Origin: Nocardia vaccinii NBRC 15922
Lineage (GTDB): Bacteria > Actinomycetota > Actinomycetes > Mycobacteriales > Mycobacteriaceae
Assembly (NCBI RefSeq): GCF_001613305.1
Contig: NZ_BDCC01000087.1
Coordinates: 1 to 36,430 of the forward strand
Direction: 5' to 3'
Length of the DNA: 36,430 bases
In this document: positions 8,244 to 16,163 of the stretch, in pieces
Layout: each line of letters begins with the position of its first letter
Position numbering within the stretch: the stretch's first letter is position 1
Notes under the pieces: model-generated
The model's database searches: none
What the model saw: the letters and a program-made list of their open reading frames with translations, nothing else
What the model was told of the DNA's origin: nothing
Program-made: the position numbers and the translations under genes

Positions 8244-10029
8244 GGTTCTGACGCAGATAACGTGATCTTGCCGGTCGGCGTGCCACCGCAGGATCCGGCT
8301 CGGCATGGGCGAAGGTAACAGGCGTGCGTTGATCTTGTTCGAATCTTGTTGCCGCACTTGAACGATCTGCTGGTTCAGGGTGTTCGAGCCGAGGCCGATA
8401 CCGTAGTTGTAGATGCAGTCGTTGCCACCTCGACGGCCCACTGCGGCGGATGCGGAACCCCTTCCGGTCGTGTGCATTCCCGGTATCGCCGCCAGCTCGC
8501 CGACGCTGCTGTCGCCGGGCGGAAGATGGTGTTGCGGTTGGTGGTGCGCCGGTTCTTCTGCGTGAATACCGGCTGCCGGGCAAAGACTTTCGCCGAACAA
8601 GTTGACGGGCTCACGGTGAAACGGTCACGCCGCACCGATCAGCTGACCGCGATGCTCACCAGGATCGCGATAGCGCTGGCGGGACGAGCCGGTGCCCGGA
8701 TGGCCGCCCAGCTGGGATTGCCGGCGAGCCGAGATACGCTGCTGCGGCTGATCCGCGCACTGCCCGATCCGCCGGTCGGCGCGATCACCGCGCTCGGAGT
8801 CGACGACTTCGCCGTCAAACGTTCCCGCAGGTACGCCACCATCCTGCTGGACATGGCCACCCACCGCCCCATCGACGTTCTCGACGGACGCGAGGCCGAC
8901 CCGCTGGCGGCGTGGTTGTCACAGCACCCGGAAATCGAGATCATCACCCGGGACCGGGCCAGCGCCTACAGCGAGGCCGCGCGCCGCGGCGCACCCCAGG
9001 CCACCCAATGCGCGGACAGGTGGCACCTGTGGCAGAACTTGTGCCAGGCCGTGGAGAAGACAGTGGTTGCCCATCGTCGATGTCTCACGGAATCATCAAC
9101 CGCCAGCGCTGATCTCGGCGACACCGACCACCACGCTCCCGAAGCGGTCACGGACGAGACCGCCGATAACACGACACCGCTGCCCGAAGGTTATCGCAGT
9201 GGTGGATACGCGGGATTGCGTGCACGCGCGGTCGAACGGTACGAGGCGGTGCAACGGCTACGCGCCGAGGGTAAGGGCTTGCGCACCATCGCCAGAGAAC
9301 TCGATATCGATCGCAAGACCGCGCGCCGATTCGCTCTCGCCGCCGATCCGGACGACGTCATCGCCGCCGCGACCTCTCGCGCCACGATGATCGACGAGTT
9401 CGTGCCGCATCTGCTCACCCGCTGGAACGCCGGACACACCAATGTCGCCGCCCTGATCACCGAACTGCGCGAACTCGGCTACCGCGGCAGCCCCAACAAC
9501 GTCTACCGTTTCCTGCGGCCCTACCAGGCCAGCAAACCATCCGCGCGACCAGTGGCGATCCCACCGCCGAAAGCGAATATCAGGGCGGTGACCAGCTGGA
9601 TCACCCGACACCCAGACAACCTGCCCGACGCCGAAACACGCCAGCTCGCCACGATTCTGACGTGCTGTCCCGAACTTGCCGCCGCCCGCCGTCACGTCGG
9701 CGCGTTCGCGGTCCTCATGCGCGACCGACGCGGCGATCGCCTCCCGGAATGGATCACGAACGTCCGGGCCGACGACCTGCCCGCATTGCACTCGTTCGCC
9801 ACCGGCCTCGAGCACGACTTCGCCGCTGTCACAGCAGGACTCACCCTGAACTGGAGCAACGGACCGACCGAAGGCACTGTGAACAAGGTCAAGGCCCTCA
9901 AGAGGCAGTGCTTTGGCAGATCGAACCTGGACCTGCTCCGGAAGCGAATACTACTCAACCACAACGAATCCGGCTCGACAACAGAGATCCGGCGACCCGC
10001 GGACTGATCACGCTGTTTGCGTCAGAACC
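8244..10029 (+). mobile_element. ISL3-family insertion sequence with target duplication
   Basis: Terminal inverted repeats begin GGTTCTGACGCA on the left, and the right end 10006-10029 is its reverse complement. Over 25 bp (8243-8267 against 10006-10030) 22 positions match. The 8-bp duplication CATACTCG flanks it at 8236-8243 and 10030-10037, as expected for ISL3. Removing it restores an uninterrupted IS21 terminal-repeat region, so ISL3 arrived after IS21. Confidence 0.9.
8346..10007 (+). CDS. ISL3-family transposase
   Basis: About 553 residues, full length for the family. The N-terminal zinc-binding domain shows CGGCG and FFCVNTGC cysteine pairs. The DDE catalytic core has Asp in GVDDFAVKR, Asp in IITRDRASAYSEAA, the CADRWHLWQN motif, and Glu in WSNGPTEGTVNKVKALKRQ near the C-terminus. 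A central insertion contains an HTH-like KGLRTIARELDIDRKTARRF. The start is uncertain (TTG 8346 with no strong ribosome binding site). It is intact between clear inverted repeats, so the element is probably active or very recent. Confidence 0.88.
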   Translation: MLPHLNDLLVQGVRAEADTVVVDAVVATSTAHCGGCGTPSGRVHSRYRRQLADAAVAGRKMVLRLVVRRFFCVNTGCRAKTFAEQVDGLTVKRSRRTDQLTAMLTRIAIALAGRAGARMAAQLGLPASRDTLLRLIRALPDPPVGAITALGVDDFAVKRSRRYATILLDMATHRPIDVLDGREADPLAAWLSQHPEIEIITRDRASAYSEAARRGAPQATQCADRWHLWQNLCQAVEKTVVAHRRCLTESSTASADLGDTDHHAPEAVTDETADNTTPLPEGYRSGGYAGLRARAVERYEAVQRLRAEGKGLRTIARELDIDRKTARRFALAADPDDVIAAATSRATMIDEFVPHLLTRWNAGHTNVAALITELRELGYRGSPNNVYRFLRPYQASKPSARPVAIPPPKANIRAVTSWITRHPDNLPDAETRQLATILTCCPELAAARRHVGAFAVLMRDRRGDRLPEWITNVRADDLPALHSFATGLEHDFAAVTAGLTLNWSNGPTEGTVNKVKALKRQCFGRSNLDLLRKRILLNHNESGSTTEIRRPAD

Positions 10030-10069
10030 CATACTCGATGGCAAAACGGCTCCGAAGTGGTCCCTTACC

Positions 10070-10492
10070 CCTGGCAGCCGACAGTCTCAGACTGGGTCGT
10101 ACCAACAACAGAGTGCACCGCTACCTCCACCAGCACCGAACACGGCGTTAGCCACCGACCCTGCAGTACAGGCGGCACTGCAGCGTCGTGCCCGACGTGG
10201 ACAGGCCCGCCAGCTGCTGTCCACCGACCCGAATCTGGCGACCGAGCTGGCGATCGGGCGTCCGGATCTGCGACGGGGGTTCGACGACGGCGGGCTCGTT
10301 GATGCCAACAACGTGCCCGAATCCGTACTTGCCCAATTGCCAGGTGTCACAACCGAACTGGCCGCTCGGATCGCTGCGGCCTCTAGAGTCCACAGCCTTA
10401 CCAGTGTCGAGGATCTGATCGTTTTTGCCGACATCCCCTATGATCTCGGCGAAAACCTGCGCGAGTATTTGATCTTCCGCGAACGTTGCTGA
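10070..10492 (+). pseudogene. 5'-truncated helix-hairpin-helix protein
   Basis: About 140 residues of reading frame that run in from the IS21 end with no start of their own. The conserved C-terminal domain is clear: ARQLLSTDPNLATELAIGRP, DLRRGFDDGGLVDANNVPE, then LAQLPGVTTELAARIAAA with an HhH-type LPGV motif and TSVEDLIVFADIP. This is the C-terminus of actinobacterial proteins that carry an HhH domain behind an N-terminal membrane or DUF segment. The N-terminal part was removed by the IS21 insertion at about 10066. It is convergent with the NLR gene, 38 bp away. Confidence 0.65.
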
Positions 10493-10530
10493 GGCGAGCA
10501 TCAGGCCGCCGACCATTGCGAGCTGTTCGA

Positions 10531-13185
10531 TCACGACGTGGGAGATACATACGGGGGGTCTTCTCCCGATATCGTTTCGTCGCTGTGAAGGCGAATCGAT
10601 TCGAGCGTTGTGAGATAGGTTGCGGCAGTATTGGTCTCCAGCGCACCGAGCTGCCGGTAGAGGTCGATGGCTTCGTGAAGATGGATGAGGGCTGTGGCCG
10701 TTTCGCCGAGGCTCACATAGCAGCGGGCGAGGCCATCCAAGGCGCGGGCTTGTTCGCGGCGGCTGCCGATTTCGCGCGCCACTTCGAGTGCGGCAGTAAA
10801 CGTTTCCACCCCATCGCTCGGCGCGCTGGTCTCGAGGAACAACGTCCCGGTTTCGGTGAGTGTGTCGGCTTCGCCCAGGCGATTGCCCATCTTGCGATGC
10901 ATTGCCAATGCCTTCTGGTAGAGATCGGCGGCCGCGCTGTATTCGCCCGTTCGCGTCCGCAGGACGCCGAGGCCGGTGAGGGCGTTCGCTTCGCCGCGCG
11001 GGTAGCCGATTTCCTGGGAGATGGCCAATGCCCGTCGATGTGAATCGGTGGCCGCACTGTAATCACCGGTTCGCGTCCGCAGGAGGCCGAGATCGGTGAG
11101 GGCGTTGGCTTCGCCGCGCCGATTGCCGATTTGCCGGGAGATCGCCAGTGCTTGCGTGAATTGGCCGGAGGCCTGGCTGTACTTCCCGGTCCAGGTCTGC
11201 ACGACGCCGATGCTGGTGAGGGTGATGACTTCGCCGACGCGATAGCCGATTTCTCGGTGCATGGCGAGTGCCTGGTGGTAGAGCTCGGTGGCCTTGTGGT
11301 AGTCCCCGCGAAGCATCCACGTGTGGCCGAGGCCGGTGACGGACAGGGATTCGCCGACCCGGTAGCCGATCTTTCGAGAAGTCGCTAGTGCCTGTTGGAA
11401 GTGGTCGGCGGCGTGGTCGTAGTTTCCGGTCCATGTGCGCACGAATCCGAGGCCGGTGAGGGCGATGGCTTCGCCGATGCGGTGACCGATCTTTCGAGAA
11501 GTCGCTAGTGCCTGTTGGAAGTGGTCGGCGGCGTGGTCGTAGTTCGCGGTCCATGTGCGCACGAATCCGAGGCTGATGAGGGTGTTGGCTTTGCCGAGGC
11601 GATCGCCGATCTTGTGGTAGATCGCCAGTGCTTGCTGCTGGAGCTCGGCGGCCTGACCGTACTGCCCGGAGTATTCGCGCACGACGCCCAGGTTGGTGAG
11701 GGCGGTGGCGTGGCTGAGGTCGTCGCCGAGTTGCTCGGCGACCAGGCTCGCGCGCTGGTGGAGGCTTGCGGCTTGGGGCCATGGCCCGTCGCGTTCGAGT
11801 AGTCCTGCCAGCAGGCCGGTCAGCTCCACCGTCCCCGCCGGCCGGTCCGTGGTGGTGTATTCGAGGCAGGCCAGCAGGTTGCTTCGTTCCGTGCGCATCC
11901 ATGTCAGCGCGGTCATCTCGTCATCGAAACTGCGCACCGCGACCGGTGGTGGCGGGCTGGGTGTGGCCGGGGTAGGGCGTTTGCGGGGCGCCACATACTT
12001 GTCCGCAGATGCGGCAGTGTGCTGGTAGTAGTCCAGTAGCCTGTCGACGGTACGGTCGTTGTCGGTGGCCGGGTCGGCGGCGGTGAGATCGCGGGCGCAA
12101 TCGCGGAGCAGGTCATGGAGCCGGTAGCGGCCCGGGGTGGTCTCCTCGAGGAGATGATCGGTGTAGAGCACCTCCAACTCTGCACGAGCTACCGAGATCG
12201 GGACATCGGCCAGTGCGGCCGCCGCGTAAATATCGAGATCCAGTCCTGGATGCAAACCGGTTCTGCGGAAGAGCAATCGCTGCTGAGGAGTCAGGTCCTG
12301 ATACGACAGGTGGAACGCCGCACGTACCGCACGATCACCGCCAGTAAGTTCGGCGAGTCGGTTGGTCGCGGTCGCGAAGTTGGCGGCCACGTGAGTGATA
12401 CTCCACGCTGGATGGTGAGCGAGTCGCCCGGCGAGCAGCACAATTGCCAACGGCAGGTACCCGCATAGTCGCACGATCTCGGCAACGGCCGCACGGTCGG
12501 TGTCGTCTTCGGCTTCGCGGCCGGACAGGGTGGTGAACAATCGGATGGCGGGCTCGGGATCGAGGACCCCCAACGTCAAAGGCAGCGCCCCGTCCAATGC
12601 GATCAGCCGACGACGGCTGGTCACCAGGGTCACACAACCTCGACCGGCGGGCAGGAGCGGTTCTATCTGAGCATGGTCGCTGGCGTCGTCGAGTATCAGT
12701 AATACCCGTTGTCCCGCAAGCCGATCCCGCCACAGATCACTGCGCCCGGCAAGGGTGTCAGGCAAACTCCGCGGGTCTATGCCCAGGTCACTGAGCAGCC
12801 CGGCCAACACCTGCGCGGGATCGGCCGGGACTTGCCCGGGTGTATGGGCGTGCAACTCGACGAAGTACTGGCCATCGGGAAACGCTTCCTTCAACTCGTA
12901 TGCGGCTCGAACCGCTAGTGCCGTCTTTCCGACGCCGGCCATTCCGTCGATGGTGTGAATCGACAGAACCCGGCCGGGTCCCGCCGCTGTCACGATCCTG
13001 CGAACCTCGGGGTCGCGACCGACGAATACGCTCACGTCGCGGCGTAACACGTTGGTCACCACCGGCCGCGGCGGCCCGCTCTCACGTGAGGTGGCCACAT
13101 TGATAGTGCCGGAGTTGTTTCCGGCGACGTTCACCTGTTGAGTTGGGTCGTGTGCGCGGTATTCGGGCACGGAGTCCCCGGTCAA
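10531..13185 (-). CDS. NLR-like NB-ARC/TPR protein with N-terminal amyloid-type motif
   Basis: 884 residues. Order: an N-terminal motif at about 16-30 (QQVNVAGNNSGTINV); an NB-ARC STAND NTPase with Walker A GMAGVGKTA (81-89), Walker B VLLILDD (161-167), VTLVTSRRR sensor (185-193), CGYLPLAIVLLAGRL (241-255) and a winged-helix end with RLHDLLRDCA; then nine 40-residue TPRs to the C-terminus. STAND proteins of this build oligomerise on ligand binding. The N-terminal motif matches the C-terminus of the gene directly upstream, as in bacterial amyloid-signalling (BASS) pairs, where the NLR templates fibril formation of its effector. TTG 13185 overlaps the upstream stop (TTGA); GTG 13170 with GGGGA ahead is an equally good start. 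Immunity function is inferred. Confidence 0.85.
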   Translation of the reverse strand: MTGDSVPEYRAHDPTQQVNVAGNNSGTINVATSRESGPPRPVVTNVLRRDVSVFVGRDPEVRRIVTAAGPGRVLSIHTIDGMAGVGKTALAVRAAYELKEAFPDGQYFVELHAHTPGQVPADPAQVLAGLLSDLGIDPRSLPDTLAGRSDLWRDRLAGQRVLLILDDASDHAQIEPLLPAGRGCVTLVTSRRRLIALDGALPLTLGVLDPEPAIRLFTTLSGREAEDDTDRAAVAEIVRLCGYLPLAIVLLAGRLAHHPAWSITHVAANFATATNRLAELTGGDRAVRAAFHLSYQDLTPQQRLLFRRTGLHPGLDLDIYAAAALADVPISVARAELEVLYTDHLLEETTPGRYRLHDLLRDCARDLTAADPATDNDRTVDRLLDYYQHTAASADKYVAPRKRPTPATPSPPPPVAVRSFDDEMTALTWMRTERSNLLACLEYTTTDRPAGTVELTGLLAGLLERDGPWPQAASLHQRASLVAEQLGDDLSHATALTNLGVVREYSGQYGQAAELQQQALAIYHKIGDRLGKANTLISLGFVRTWTANYDHAADHFQQALATSRKIGHRIGEAIALTGLGFVRTWTGNYDHAADHFQQALATSRKIGYRVGESLSVTGLGHTWMLRGDYHKATELYHQALAMHREIGYRVGEVITLTSIGVVQTWTGKYSQASGQFTQALAISRQIGNRRGEANALTDLGLLRTRTGDYSAATDSHRRALAISQEIGYPRGEANALTGLGVLRTRTGEYSAAADLYQKALAMHRKMGNRLGEADTLTETGTLFLETSAPSDGVETFTAALEVAREIGSRREQARALDGLARCYVSLGETATALIHLHEAIDLYRQLGALETNTAATYLTTLESIRLHSDETISGEDPPYVSPTS

Positions 13186-13595
13186 GTCACGTTGATGGTT
13201 CCGGCGTTGTCGCCACGAATATTGATCTGCCGCGCATGATCAAGCGCCTGGGCCACGAAAATGCCTGTGGCTCGGTCCCTTTGCGCCGCAACGATCAACT
13301 GTTCAACCTGGGCGGCGAACAGCGGGTCGATTCGGATGGCCGCGGTGAGCCGAGCTGCGGTGTCCTCGAGCGGCGTTGCCAACGTAGTTGTGGCAGTGTC
13401 GGTTTCGGGATACTTGCGTAGCCTCGCCTCGACCACCTCTTGTAGTCGTTTCACCACGTTCCAGGTGCTCTCGCCAGCGTCTTTGGCGAAGCCCTCACCG
13501 AATTTCGCTGCCAGCAAGCTGGCAGCGGCAACACCCAAGGACGCCGGATCCATATCCCCCACCTCAACGGCTCGGTCACTCGACTGCTCCATCAT
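13182..13595 (-). CDS. Bell-like helical effector with C-terminal amyloid motif
   Basis: 137 residues from ATG 13595, with GGAG five bases upstream. Residues about 18-60 and 75-120 are predicted helical: LGVAAASLLAAKFGEGFAK, ESTWNVVKRLQEVVEARL, and later AARLTAAIRIDPLFAAQVEQ. This pattern (Ala-rich first helix, W-x-x-V-x-R-L, DPxFAxxxxxL) is that of the Bell domain, the bacterial analogue of HeLo/MLKL-type membrane-targeting bundles. The last 16 residues, RQINIRGDNAGTINVT, repeat the NLR N-terminal motif with 10 of 14 core positions identical (Q-V/I-N-V/I-x-G-D/N-N-A/S-G-T-I-N-V). The gene overlaps the NLR start. Likely role: membrane-disrupting executioner switched on by amyloid templating. 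This is inference from architecture; no toxicity is shown. Confidence 0.7.
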   Translation of the reverse strand: MMEQSSDRAVEVGDMDPASLGVAAASLLAAKFGEGFAKDAGESTWNVVKRLQEVVEARLRKYPETDTATTTLATPLEDTAARLTAAIRIDPLFAAQVEQLIVAAQRDRATGIFVAQALDHARQINIRGDNAGTINVT

Positions 13596-13821
13596 ATGGG
13601 CTCCGTTGCTCGTACGGCGCTCAAACCACGGATTGAAACACGTTCACGACGTGTCGAGGCCGCGTGCCATCGTGTGCATGCGCCCCTCGACGCTGGGAAC
13701 TTGTTGGGGGAGTTCACCTTCTGAAGTGCCGAGCATGTCGCCCTGGTTTCGAACCCGTTGCGGTGCAGCTAGTTTCGATTAGCTGAGCGGCGGAACGCGG
13801 ATTGGTGGCAGTATCGGCGAG
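13596..13821. promoter_or_regulatory. Divergent promoter of the NLR module with two palindromes
   Basis: The 226-bp gap between the Bell-like gene and the divergent HhH-like gene holds two inverted repeats: ACACGT-TCACG-ACGTGT at 13638-13654, about 43 bp upstream of the Bell start, and CAGCTA-N8-TAGCTG at 13766-13785, about 37 bp upstream of the HhH-like start. Each is placed as expected for an operator of its own gene. The binding protein is unknown. Confidence 0.45.
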
Positions 13822-14511
13822 GTGGTCGATATTGCCCGTGTGGCGGGTGAGGTCGCCGAGCTGCAACCTCAACCGCGACAGTCGTATTGGCGCAGCCTGA
13901 GCTTCTGCGTCTTGGATTCGGTGTTCAGCATCAACGCCCGTTACAGCACCGTCGTCTGCCGTGTCGCCACCGACTTCGGGATCACCCCCGCAACCGCCCC
14001 GGACATCGCCGGTACCGATCCCGACCCCTTGTCGCTACCGAAGTTCCTCGGTCGGTTTCCTGCCGCCGACGCGCTGAGTACGGTCGCGGGTAATCGCCGG
14101 CGTGCTTCCACACGTAACGGGATCCTCAAGGCCGATGCCAGTCTGCGGTACGCGAAAATCCTTGTGGGTCATGGCATCACTACCCTGCCCCAAGCGCGGG
14201 ATCTGCTTGTCGATGCCGAACGACTCCGAGCCGTCGAGGCTGATCTCGCAACGGTGCCCGGCGAGGGAAGCGCCGGCATACGCCGCGGCTATCTGTGGAT
14301 GCTGGTCGGTGCCGACGACTTGATCAAACCCGACCGCATGGTGCGGCGCTGGCTATCTCGCCACGGCGCAGACGTCGATCCCGCCACTGCTCGCACCGTG
14401 CTCTCCGACATCGCCGACCATCTCACCAAGACCGGCGGGCACCCAGTGACCGCATGGGAAATTGATCACGCCATCTGGAACGCAGAACGCGCTCGACCCG
14501 TCCACGCATGA
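13822..14511 (+). CDS. HhH-GPD-like protein of unknown role
   Basis: 229 residues from GTG 13822. The N-terminal YWRSLSFCVLDSVFSINARY helix and the C-terminal region with VPGEGSAGIRRGYLWMLVGA followed by DLIKPDRMVRRWL resemble the helix-hairpin-helix DNA-glycosylase/endonuclease III superfamily (G-x-G...YLWML-G...D-x-KPDR). No iron-sulfur cysteine loop is present, and the catalytic Lys/Asp pair of true glycosylases cannot be assigned with confidence. It diverges from the Bell/NLR pair and shares its promoter gap. It could be a DNA-binding partner, a bystander or a further defence component. Function unknown. Confidence 0.65.
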   Translation: MVDIARVAGEVAELQPQPRQSYWRSLSFCVLDSVFSINARYSTVVCRVATDFGITPATAPDIAGTDPDPLSLPKFLGRFPAADALSTVAGNRRRASTRNGILKADASLRYAKILVGHGITTLPQARDLLVDAERLRAVEADLATVPGEGSAGIRRGYLWMLVGADDLIKPDRMVRRWLSRHGADVDPATARTVLSDIADHLTKTGGHPVTAWEIDHAIWNAERARPVHA

Positions 14512-14773
14512 GATCAGTGGGTGTGTGTTCGAAAACCGAACTGCTCCAACGGATGCAGCGTCGCTACCGCTTCATCGGTGTCGAGGATTATGAGTAATCG
14601 GTCTGTGTCGTACTCGTCCTGGCCGATGGCATGGGTCGGGTGTGCGCAGGTCCGAGTCCTCATTCGTGGCGCCAGCGGTTGCGGTCGTCGGTGGCGGTGG
14701 TGTCGCACACACCATCGTCTTACATCACTGAAAATTTGCCACCGAGTGGCTGACGCGAGAACTTGTCGGTGGT
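14512..14773. other. Intergenic region between convergent genes
   Basis: No complete gene. On the minus strand near 14516-14620 there is a short, coding-like stretch (including DRLLIILDTDEAVATLHPLE) that stops 3 bp from the HhH-like gene. It has no credible start and may be the tail of a lost protein. No hairpin strong enough to call a terminator. Confidence 0.35.
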
Positions 14774-15649
14774 TCAGGGGTAGGCGGACGGCGATTCTCC
14801 GGTACGGGAGGCGAGGACTCTGCTGACATGGCGGGCGACCGCTGTGGTCAGGCGTCGGTCGGCTAGCGATGGAAGTGTGCGATCGACGGGGGTGATGAGC
14901 GCGAGTGCCCGTGCCGCGGCGGCCAGTGCGGTGGCGGTCACTGTGATGCTGCCGTGTCCACAAAGGGCAGCGAGCAGGCCGGGGAGCGGCAGGGCGGCGT
15001 AATCGTATGGATCGGCGGGTGCGGCTACCGTGTGTGCGGCCATGGTCCAGGCGGGTTTGAGGCCGTCGAGATCGATGACGACATCGTGGTCGACGAGCAG
15101 CCGGCGCAGGAGCGGGCCGGGTAGATCGGCGGCCTGGTAGGTCGTGACTGTGGCGGCGCCACAGTCGAGCAGCACGGGCTGCAGGCGCGGTGCGTGTTCG
15201 GCGCAGAGGACGGCGAGGCGGCCTTGCCCAGGTAGCAGGCCACGCCCGCGGAGTGTGGTCATAGTCGCTGCGCCTATGGCTGCGGTGAGGGTGTCGGTTT
15301 CGGAGATGATCAGCGGGCCTTCAGCGGCTGCCATGATCGCCTGGACCGCAGCGGTTTCGATCGGGGACAGCCCGATCAGAAACACCGCACAAACCGTGCC
15401 GGGAAGCCCGGCGATGTGTGCGCACACGGCCCGAGGGTGCGGGACGAGCAGCGGCACCGGGAGCGGCCGCAACGCGCTGCGCTCGCACAGCAACAGGGTG
15501 TAGTCCTCCATCGCCGCCCAATGCGAGCGCCCCGTGCGGTCGCTGGGGCTGTGACGACCCGATACGGCAACCACCGCCACATCGAGGCCGCCGAGTTCGC
15601 CGTACAGAACAGGGCTGTCATCGGCGGCAGGGTCGAGAGAGAAAGTCAC
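14774..15649 (-). CDS. Malic-enzyme-like pseudoenzyme
   Basis: 291 residues from GTG 15649. The chain follows malic enzyme without its chemistry. DVAVVAVSG corresponds to the VAVVSDG strand; HWAAMEDYTLLL to the PVMEGKALLF block, losing the catalytic lysine; GLSPIETAAVQAIM to the metal-binding LEDI segment, losing its acids; SETDTLTAAIGAATMTTL to HDDQHGTA...AAL. The GAGAAG nucleotide loop is not recognisable (DCGAATVTTYQ). The C-terminus keeps DPYDYAALPLPGLLAAL. Most likely a non-catalytic paralogue, perhaps regulatory. It is the last gene of a chain with the pckG and DUF5313 genes, but has its own copy (15698-15718) of the 21-bp motif. A decayed sister lies at 28532-28918. Homology was assigned by eye. 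Confidence 0.6.
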   Translation of the reverse strand: MTFSLDPAADDSPVLYGELGGLDVAVVAVSGRHSPSDRTGRSHWAAMEDYTLLLCERSALRPLPVPLLVPHPRAVCAHIAGLPGTVCAVFLIGLSPIETAAVQAIMAAAEGPLIISETDTLTAAIGAATMTTLRGRGLLPGQGRLAVLCAEHAPRLQPVLLDCGAATVTTYQAADLPGPLLRRLLVDHDVVIDLDGLKPAWTMAAHTVAAPADPYDYAALPLPGLLAALCGHGSITVTATALAAAARALALITPVDRTLPSLADRRLTTAVARHVSRVLASRTGESPSAYP

Positions 15650-15697
15650 TGGAAGCGCCTCGATTTTTGGACGTGTCGCGTTGTGTGAGATCTCTAT

Positions 15698-15718
15698 CTT
15701 AGAAAATCTGCAACTAGT
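15698..15718 (-). promoter_or_regulatory. Regulon motif copy 1 (malic-like gene)
   Basis: In gene sense: ACTAGTTGC-N8-TAAG, about 50 bp upstream of the GTG start. Weakest right half of the set, but left half and spacing are kept. Confidence 0.55.
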
Positions 15719-15752
15719 ATATGTTCGATTCGCTCAGGTCGCGGCCGACCGT

Positions 15753-16163
15753 TCAGGCTCGGCCGTGGCGGCGTTCGTAGGCTTCGCGTTCGGCGGCGGC
15801 GCGTTGGCGGTTGCCGGTGTCGGCGAAGCCCACGTCCAGGCCGTGGCTGGTCAGGCGTGCGCGGCGGTAGACGTACATGAGGGCGGCGGTGAAGTAGATC
15901 AGCGGCAGGTACAACAGTGCCATCATGGCCAGTCTCATCCACAGCGGTCCGGGGATCAGCAGGAACCCGCACAGCAGCACCAGGATCGGGATGAGGATGC
16001 GCAGCAGGTAGCGGCGGACGGCGCCCGGCCCGGTGAGGTCGTTGATCACCCAGGCCGACATCTGCGGCGGCAGGGTGCCGCCGCAGATGTAGCGGATGCG
16101 TTGTATGAGTGTCGGTGTCGTGCGATCGTTCCATCCGCCCACTGTTTGCTCCGGGGCCGTCAC
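15753..16163 (-). CDS. DUF5313 family membrane protein
   Basis: 136 residues. N-terminal RIRYICGGTLPPQMSAWVIN and DLTGPGAVRR motifs, two membrane helices (about 52-70 and 76-97), then YRRARLTSHGLDVGFADTGN and a charged C-terminus. This matches the DUF5313 family of mycobacteria and nocardiae, whose role is unknown. GTG 16163 overlaps the pckG stop by GTGA, so it is translationally coupled to the PEP carboxykinase gene and is expected to respond to the same signal. Confidence 0.8.
   Translation of the reverse strand: MTAPEQTVGGWNDRTTPTLIQRIRYICGGTLPPQMSAWVINDLTGPGAVRRYLLRILIPILVLLCGFLLIPGPLWMRLAMMALLYLPLIYFTAALMYVYRRARLTSHGLDVGFADTGNRQRAAAEREAYERRHGRA

Larger units (their letters stand above)
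6991..10066 (-). mobile_element. IS21-family relic, interrupted by ISL3 element
   Basis: Remnant of an IS21 element: the truncated istA plus its upstream terminal region. Four copies of GTGGTCCC lie at 8173-8180, 8205-8212, 8229-8236 and 10057-10064 (plus strand), most followed at short range by TGGCAAAAC or TGGCAAAC. This is the multiple-terminal-repeat layout of IS21 ends. The fourth copy is separated from the third by the ISL3 insertion at 8244-10029. The istB end was lost on the IS3 side. Confidence 0.65.

Noticed and set aside
11000..11700. Regular repeats suggesting a CRISPR or satellite
   Set aside because: The 120-bp period equals 40 codons and translates into TPRs, so it is protein-repeat structure.
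14514..14963. Minus-strand frame running into the malic-like gene's 3' end
   Set aside because: Overlaps the malic-like coding region in another frame; only its last 40 codons look protein-like, so it is mentioned only as a possible gene tail.
16140..16148. ACTGTTTGC at the start of the DUF5313 gene
   Set aside because: Inside coding sequence, in the wrong orientation for the minus-strand genes and without the GCAA right half; likely chance.
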